NCBI GenBank assembly: GCA_905183005.1
Contig: CAJJDO010000088.1
Coordinates: forward strand, 310,001 to 374,000
Length of the DNA: 64,000 bases
Direction of reading: 5' to 3'
DNA from: Paramecium pentaurelia
Lineage: Eukaryota; Ciliophora; Oligohymenophorea; Peniculida; Parameciidae
Part shown: one piece after another, positions 57,404-64,000 of the stretch
Numbering within the stretch: position 1 is the stretch's first letter
How the letters are laid out: the number at the start of each line of letters is the position of its first letter
Program-made: the position numbers and the translations under genes
The notes under the pieces: model-generated
Seen by the model: only the letters and a program-made list of their open reading frames with translations
What the model was told of the DNA's origin: nothing
Databases searched by the model: none

Positions 57404-58805
57404 ATGATTTATGTTATTTTTCTAATCTCACATTGTCTATCCTCTATTATTGAAGTTAATTTCAATGATAACTCAAAATGGGAAGGTGAGTTTCAAAATT
57501 CATCCAACAATACTTATAGAATCAAACATAATGATTAGGTCTAATATTTTTTTTATATCAAAGTGGAACTAGATATAATAAATCCAAAATTTATGTTGTT
57601 GGCTGAAAAGTATTAACCTATTTCAAATCCATTTTCACCAATTCTCAAAGATGGAGAAAATGTTGATGCAACAAAGTAATAACTTCCCATAATTCTATAG
57701 TCTATATGAAAACAGATAAATAAGATTTCTCAAAATTGCATCTTTTGATTAAAATATTTATGTTACAACAATTGGTAATGTTGAAGGATAAAGGTATAAG
57801 ATATCAATTGTAAAAACAAAGAATTCTTCCATTTGTTAAAATGATTGTTCAGGAAATGGCATTTGTGAGGTATTATTTGATCTATTAAAGGAACAAGGAT
57901 GTTTTTGTGCAATGAATTATACAGGAATTGATTGCAGTTACTTTGCTACACCAATAATTGATAAAATTTCAATAATTGAATACTAAAATGAAAAAAACTA
58001 CTTTACTTTCTTAACTTTACCTACTTCTTCCCTTTAAGGTTAATAATTCATTCTAAAATTTAAAGTAATTTACTCCTTTTTAGTTTTAGACAAATAACTC
58101 TATAGGTTTATAAATTTTAGTTTATAAGACATAGGCTATCATTAATCCTTTTGAATAGCTTTCATTTAATCCAAAATTATGTGATATATTTTAAGTTTCT
58201 AAAAATAAAGATCTAGAATTACTTTTAATGGTACCAGAAACGTTTAAATAAAGATAAAGAATTAATTTTGGAATTAAGACTATTTTTCCTAATTTTATAT
58301 TGTAAGATTTAGAAATCTCTATAGAGGAATATACAAAAGAAGAAATTATATATATATCAGATACTATCATAATAATCATTAGTATTAGTTGTGTTGTTTT
58401 TGTATCCTTAATTATAGTATTCTGTTGTTATAAACATTATTAAAGAAAATAATTACAAAGAAGAATGATGATGTAGAATTAAGAAGCTCTACATTCAGGA
58501 TAAGATAATCACCCTATTATACCTTAATAGATTTAACTTGAAGAAATTTGTTAGAAAAACTTTTTATAAATGTTATCTTCAAAAGAAATTAATCCAGATG
58601 AATATTGCTCTATTTGTTTAGAACCTTTAAAATCAGCTTTAGAAGTTAGATAAACAAGATGCCAGTAATTATTATTAGTTATTTTTTTAGTCATAATTTT
58701 CATACCTAATGTATAAATTTATGGTTAGAGAAAGCCAAACATGAATGTCCTATATGTAGATAATAACTTGAACTTAAAGCATAGGATGAAATATTAAGAA
58801 CTTGA
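57404..58805 (+). CDS. Membrane RING-H2 ubiquitin ligase with EGF-like module (copy 2)
   Basis: ATG 57404, TGA 58803-58805, introns 57676-57700, 57870-57890 (AAG), 58065-58089 and 58665-58690, about 434 aa. Same order as copy 1: signal peptide (MIYVIFLISHCLSS), EGF-like module CQNDCSGNGICEEQGCFC, one TM helix (IIIIISISCVVFVSLIIVFCC), RING-H2 (CSICLEPL...CHHNFHTQCINLW...CPICRQQL). Identity to copy 1 is modest, so the duplication is old. The two RING fingers keep all zinc ligands. Confidence 0.83.
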
Positions 58806-58918
58806 AGAAATTAATAAATATTTGTAAGACTAAATAATTGAAATAAATGCATTTATATTTATTATGCATCAAAATATTACTTTTTTTTATTATTTTATAT
58901 TTATAAGATAAAAGATAT

Positions 58919-60540
58919 TCATTATCTTCTATCAAATCTTTCTAACTTTGCTTCTTTTTCCTTAAATTCTCTTCTTTCCTTTTCATATTATTTTTCATTA
59001 AAAAGTTAACATTGCTAAAATTCTCCAACTTACTATAATGTATTTTATATCTATATCAGATCATAATCCTAATTAAATTCAATGTAAATATATTTATAAT
59101 GGATTATCCTAAAAGCTGATAATTCATATTGCTATTATTTTAAAGCATTAATAATATTATCAAAAGCTTACTTTTAAAATTATAATCTTTAATTCCTTTA
59201 GATTTATTAATTATTTCTATCTTCTTCTGGAAATTTAATATAAATAATAAATTTTTAAGTTACTTTAATATCTTCAACAGTGTTCAAATTAATATTGTAA
59301 TTGCTTTTAAATTAATTTAATTTATTTTTTTGATTTTATAAATCTTATTATGTAAAGTCTTTTGTCAAATTTATAAATATAAATCCAGTCATATAGGCAT
59401 CAAAACCTGCAGTATGATAAGAATCTTTATCTATATCAACATCTATTTAAATATAATTCATATTATTTTTTATGAATTCAGCTAAATTTTCAACCGAAGT
59501 AGATGTCTCAAATTTACTTCTAATTTTTTCTAATGGTTATGCTGATTAAATAATATATTTTGTATCATATATTGTTGGCCAATTTTTAACAATATCTTCC
59601 TTAAATTATTCCCAAGATATTGGAGGACATTAAATAAAATGACTATAACAAAACATAATATCTGCAAAACAATTATGTCCTACCATATACTTTTTTGAAT
59701 TCAAAATACATTCCCATATTTAATAAAATCCTGTTTTTGTTTAAAATCTATTTGTTTTTAATAAATATTTTTCTTCATCTTTTGCCTACTTTTCAGCATT
59801 TGTTAATTTTGTTATTTTCATTTCTCCTTTCAATAAAGATTCTCCTATCATATTTTTTTAATATGCTTCTAAGTAAGTATATATAACTTTCCTTTAATAT
59901 CCATTTGCTGTTTCTATTGTTATCTATTTCTCATCTGATTTATTGAATTTTTCTAATCTGTCTATTAACTCTCGAATCTATATCATTAATTATATATCTT
60001 ACTGTTTTTTTATCTATTGGTTTAACATCATCTAAGATTTTTTCAAATTGATTCTTCAATTCCTCTTAATCTAATTATTGGAAATCTTTGTTATAATCAT
60101 CTTGAAGCTTCTAATATTGTGCCCTATTTTAATAGCCTATTCCTTTATTAATCCATCTATTCCAATCCATACCATGCTCACTATTAAAAAATATGGCTCC
60201 TACTTATAAACCCACGAAGTCATCTAAACTAATAATTAGAATATTTTCTACTCTTAAGGAAACAAAAAGAATGTATAAGGAAATGCGACATACCCTTTTT
60301 ATTTTTTGATGAAGATGCACAATCCAAATTGAATTATATTATATTTCATACTTACTTTTCGTGTCTATATGTCATTAAAAATACCTTTAAATATCTTTCA
60401 AATGGTAATTCTTCAAATGTATCTTAATAATCTCCTTTTATTCCAGTTAACTCAAGATCAAAACCTAGAAAGTCACATAATTTTATTTGCTCCATTATTG
60501 TTTATTTGTTTTGCTCAAAATTATCAAGGTCGATATACAT
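58919..60540 (-). CDS. PARN: Poly(A)-specific ribonuclease PARN
   Basis: Minus strand, ATG at 60538-60540, stop 58919-58921, introns 60365-60384, 60229-60251 and 59978-60002, about 517 aa. Opens MYIDLDNFEQNKQTIMEQIKLCDFLGFDLELTG, the DEDD exonuclease start (DxE). Then SMKYNIIQFGLCIF, PYTFFLFPQ, GMDWNRWINKGIGY (FDFNKWI in others), MVGHNCFADIMF (GHN and D) and SYHTAGFDAYMTGFIFINL (H and D). All four acidic residues and the His are present, so the enzyme should be active. PARN removes poly(A) tails and matures small RNAs. The C-terminal 130 residues are divergent and Gln/Lys-rich. Confidence 0.9.
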
Positions 60541-60574
60541 TCTTAATATATTTACTATTATTAATTATATGAAA

Positions 60575-63500
60575 TCATTTCTTAAACAATATCTAAACAA
60601 TCCCTTTTCTTTTATCAGCAGATTTAATTGCCAATTCATCTATAATTTCTTCCTTTTCTTTTTCTGAGAATTCCAAAAATTAAAACAATGTATTAAGTAT
60701 TGCCTCTCCTAAATCATAATTGAGATGTTTTGGTCCACAAGCAATTAAAAACTTTTTTAAACAATCCCTCAAATGAGCTTTAGCATGAACAGCTTGAGGA
60801 TCAACAGAAGTCTTTTGCATAGCCATCATCTTATGTTTATACTAAAATATTCTTTTCAATTACATCTCTGGCTAAATTATTTAATTGTAATATTTGTTCC
60901 TCTTTTGCAGCTATTCTTTCTAACAAAATTTAAAACTTACCAATAATTTTCACATTCTCTTCATTAGCTACTTCTAATTTTGATTTCAAAATATTCACCT
61001 CTTCAGTATGTGACAATTATTACTTATTTGATGTTGAATGCTATATATAATAATTATTAATATATACTTCTTTCTTATTTTTATCATTATTTACAATAGC
61101 AGATATATCTAAATCCCCAATAAATTCACTAATATCATTTTCATTGATTTCTACCTATTGTTCATTTGATTAAAAACTAATATCTTCATTTTTCTCTTCT
61201 TTTATATTACTTAATGCTGTTTTAATTGGTAACTTTGCTTTCATAAACTAAATATCCTTTTAATAGCTCAATAAACTGTTTTATTCTTACTGGGATAATT
61301 TAAGCTATAAATAATCTCAATTCTTATACATAATTCTAAGCATAAAAGACAGCCTATTAATTTTTTAGTAATTCATCCATTAATGATTATAAACATTAAT
61401 AATAAGTAAACTTTCTCTCACATTGTTTTTCATGTTAAGATTTAAATTATCTTAAATAATCAAGGATATTATCTTAATTAAATAATGACTTTATTTCATT
61501 TAAAATAATTTAACTTTAATCTGCTTATAATTTATTAATCTAAACTTATTTTGCTTATAATTCATTTTATAATGCAGAAATCTCAGAATCTTTTTAAACT
61601 ATTAAAGCATCTATTTCATTTACTTTGTTTTAGAATTATGCTTTATCATTATCTTTATCATTTTTTAACTATTTTATTTCTTCAATATTTTCATCAATTT
61701 ATTTAAGTAACTAAGTTTCTTTTAGTAAATTTTTATTTTACATAACTTCAAGCTCATTTCTTAAAACTGAAATTTCTGCATCCTTCTAAGATAATTATTT
61801 AATTCCTTCATTATCCTTTTTAATATTCAAAGAATTCTCTTAATCTTTTAAAGCTTCAATTTCATTTTATAGTGTTAAAATTTCTCCATCTTTATATGCA
61901 AATAATTTCAATGCTTCATTTTCCCTCTTACTATAATTTGCTATATCTATATCCTTTTAAATTATGACTTCCTTTAATTAATCAACTTACTTTCTCAAAG
62001 CTGAAATTTATGAATTTAAATTATCAATTTAAGAATTTAGTTTTTTTTATTCTTGTTGTAGTAAGGATTCAGAATCTTTTAATTATTAATCTAATTATTA
62101 ATATTATTATTCTTTTAATATGTATTTTTAATTTAAGAGATTTAATTTATTATCTAATTCTATTTTTTAATTATTTATTTATTATTTATTTTCAATTTCT
62201 TGTTATAATTCTAATTTTAATGATTATATATCTTATTATTATTAATTAGTTTGTGACTATAATTAATTATTTTATTGTTTTATTTTTTCAAATTCCATTT
62301 TTTATAATGTCATTAATTCATCATGATCTTGAATAATTTAATTATTTTCTTATAATAGTTTTTATTCTTAAGCTTAGTTTTCTTAAATAGAATGTGTTAT
62401 TTGGTCTTCCTTTATTTACAAATTGTTTTCTAATTATAATTTATTTTATTCTAAATTATTTATATATTCTTGTAAAGAAGCTATTAATCTATTTTAAGCT
62501 TAATCTGCTTCAATTTTATTTGTTATTTAAACCTAATTATCTACTAACTCTTTATTATTTTTTTTCAAATCTAAAATAGAATTATTCAAAACTGTAAATC
62601 TTTCCTGTAATTCTATATTTTTCTAATTTAACTAATTATAATTTTAAGTATCTTAATTAATTTATAATTATAATTTCTTATTATTTTACTCTAGTTCATG
62701 ATTTGAATGTTACAAAGCATTTATTTCTTGTTAGATTTACTAAGTTATTTATATTCTCTCTTGTATTTAATTTTCAAGCATTAAATTTTATGATTGCAAT
62801 TATTGAAGTTTATTGTTAGTTTTTTCAAATTCTTTTATTTAATCTAAGATTATAATTTATTTTTCTTTTAATTCATCATTTTTTTAATTTATTTTTAAAT
62901 CTAAATCATTTATTATATCTATATTATTTGCTATAATTATCTCTCTAGCTTCTAAATTCTTTTACAAATCATTATTTAAGTCTTTTAGATGATTATTATC
63001 GTTTTTTATTTATTTAATTTCAACTACTTATTAATCAAACTAATTAGATCTTTCTGTTAAATCATTTCTTAATTTGGAACAATTTGCTTTTTCTTATTGT
63101 AATAATAATGTTATCTCATTAATTTTGGATTCTTAAATTTACTTATTTTATTCTAATTCATTTATTTTACTATCTAAATTTTAGATTTATTGTTAATCAT
63201 TATAAGCTTTTTGAGATAAACTCTATATTTATTATTTTTACTCTTAATTCAAGATTATTAAATTATTCAATTATTAATTTTAATTATCAAGTTATAATTA
63301 TAAATTCCTAACTTCAAATTCTAGAGTCTCAATATGTAACAGTTCTTATTTCAATTTTAAGTTTTTTTCATTAATTTCATTTTATAGATTTGAAATATTC
63401 AATTGTTAGTTGTAATTTAGTTAATTTAATTCTACAATTTTAGTTTAAATCAATTATTACGATTAAGTTTCTAAAGCTTTTGATTATTCTAAGAGAATTT

Positions 63501-64000
63501 AATATTTTTATTCTTGATCTAAAAGTTATGACTCTAATTTTTTATTAGTTAATTTGCTTTTCTCTTGTTATTCTATTAAGTTACCAATTTGAATCAGTAA
63601 TTTCTAAGTTTCTTAAGATTGCCTCATAACATTCTTAACTAATTCTGCTTCTCTCACAACTATTTCTGTACTAAACTATGCCTTAGTTTCTTCATTTTAT
63701 TAATCATTTTTTAAATTTGCAATTTCTAATTGTTTATTAAGATCAGTTATTTTATTCAACTATTCCTATATCATTTCTGATAGTTTTGCTTTTTCTTAAT
63801 TATCCAAAATCTATTATTAATTAAATAATTATATTTATGAATTTAATTCTTTAATTTATATTTCATATTTCTTAATTATTTCTTTATTCTAATTGTCTTT
63901 AAATTGAAGATTCTCTATTTCTTAAAGGAGATTTGTTTAATTTTTATTTTAATTTTATTAACATTATTCTATTTCTTCTAATAATTAAATATTCTTTTAA
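60575..64000 (-). CDS. Golgin-like coiled coil with GRIP-type C-terminus (5' end outside window)
   Basis: Minus strand, open from the window edge to TGA at 60575-60577, more than 1,100 codons, with introns 61041-61067 and 60842-60863 and one near 61250-61290 that I could not fix exactly. Almost entirely coiled coil (Gln/Asn/Glu/Leu heptads). The C-terminus HAKAHLRDCLKKFLIACGP...GEAILNTLFQFLEFSEKEKEEIIDELAIK resembles the GRIP domain that recruits golgins to the trans-Golgi through ARL1 (typically YLK...FL...LL...LLxFSxxE). GRIP lacks its usual Tyr here. Gene is tandem with PARN, 34 bp apart. Confidence 0.78.

Noticed and set aside
59695..62579. Short plus-strand hydrophobic ORFs
   Set aside because: They are antisense to PARN and to the golgin coiled coil; TTA/TTG-rich complement of Gln/Asn codons produces false membrane proteins.
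1..64000. tRNA, rRNA, CRISPR, transposon or integrated virus
   Set aside because: No cloverleaf, no conserved rRNA block, no spaced repeats, no transposase or terminal repeats were seen; the only long inverted repeat is the palindrome at 4830-4871.

Overview
This is a gene-dense piece of a ciliate macronuclear genome, most likely Paramecium. The DNA is extremely AT-rich. Long reading frames make sense only if TAA and TAG are read as glutamine and TGA is the sole stop. Genes are cut by tiny introns (about 19-35 nt, GTA...TAG type) and lie very close together. A standard-code ORF scan sees only fragments. I rebuilt genes by reading TAA/TAG as Gln and removing micro-introns wherever both the frame and the protein family demanded it. 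Almost every spliced model below comes out as a whole number of codons.

Layout. 1-9.1 kb: end of a WD-repeat protein, a MORN-repeat protein, an unknown gene, a 1.4 kb stretch of decayed or non-coding DNA, a TPR protein, mitochondrial ATP synthase subunit d, and an E2F transcription factor. 9.6-20.2 kb: a coiled-coil protein, a cyclic-nucleotide-binding K+ channel, a remnant of a P4-ATPase, a Rossmann-fold protein, a PH-like/kinase protein, an unknown gene and a possible PEX16. 20.3-31 kb: DPM3, a membrane protein, a full P4-ATPase flippase, two coiled-coil proteins flanking a B-box protein, and SmD1. 31-36 kb: a plasma-membrane Ca2+-ATPase with damaged catalytic motifs, then a 2-phosphoglycerate-kinase-like P-loop protein. 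36-45 kb: CFAP20-domain protein, B-box/SPRY-like protein, HEAT-like protein, coiled-coil protein, VPS29, a small membrane protein, a SET-domain protein, and two nuclear or disordered proteins. 45-64 kb: NDC80, a large unknown protein, an N-myristoylated-type protein, an STPGR (SHIPPO) protein, a small membrane protein, an Aurora-like kinase, PP2C, two tandem EGF/RING membrane proteins, PARN, and the C-terminal 3.4 kb of a GRIP-like golgin.

Together these are mostly housekeeping and ciliary functions: membrane trafficking (VPS29, flippase, golgin), cell division (Aurora, NDC80, E2F), RNA handling (SmD1, PARN), mitochondria (ATP synthase d) and axoneme-type proteins (MORN, CFAP20, STPGR). I found no operons, tRNAs, CRISPR or transposons. 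The most notable points are the P-type ATPase with altered catalytic motifs and a frameshift, the zinc knuckle behind the K+ channel's cyclic-nucleotide domain, divergent gene pairs whose start codons are only 8 and 13 bp apart, the degenerate metal site of VPS29, a set of introns ending in AAG or GAG, and a 42-bp near-perfect palindrome.
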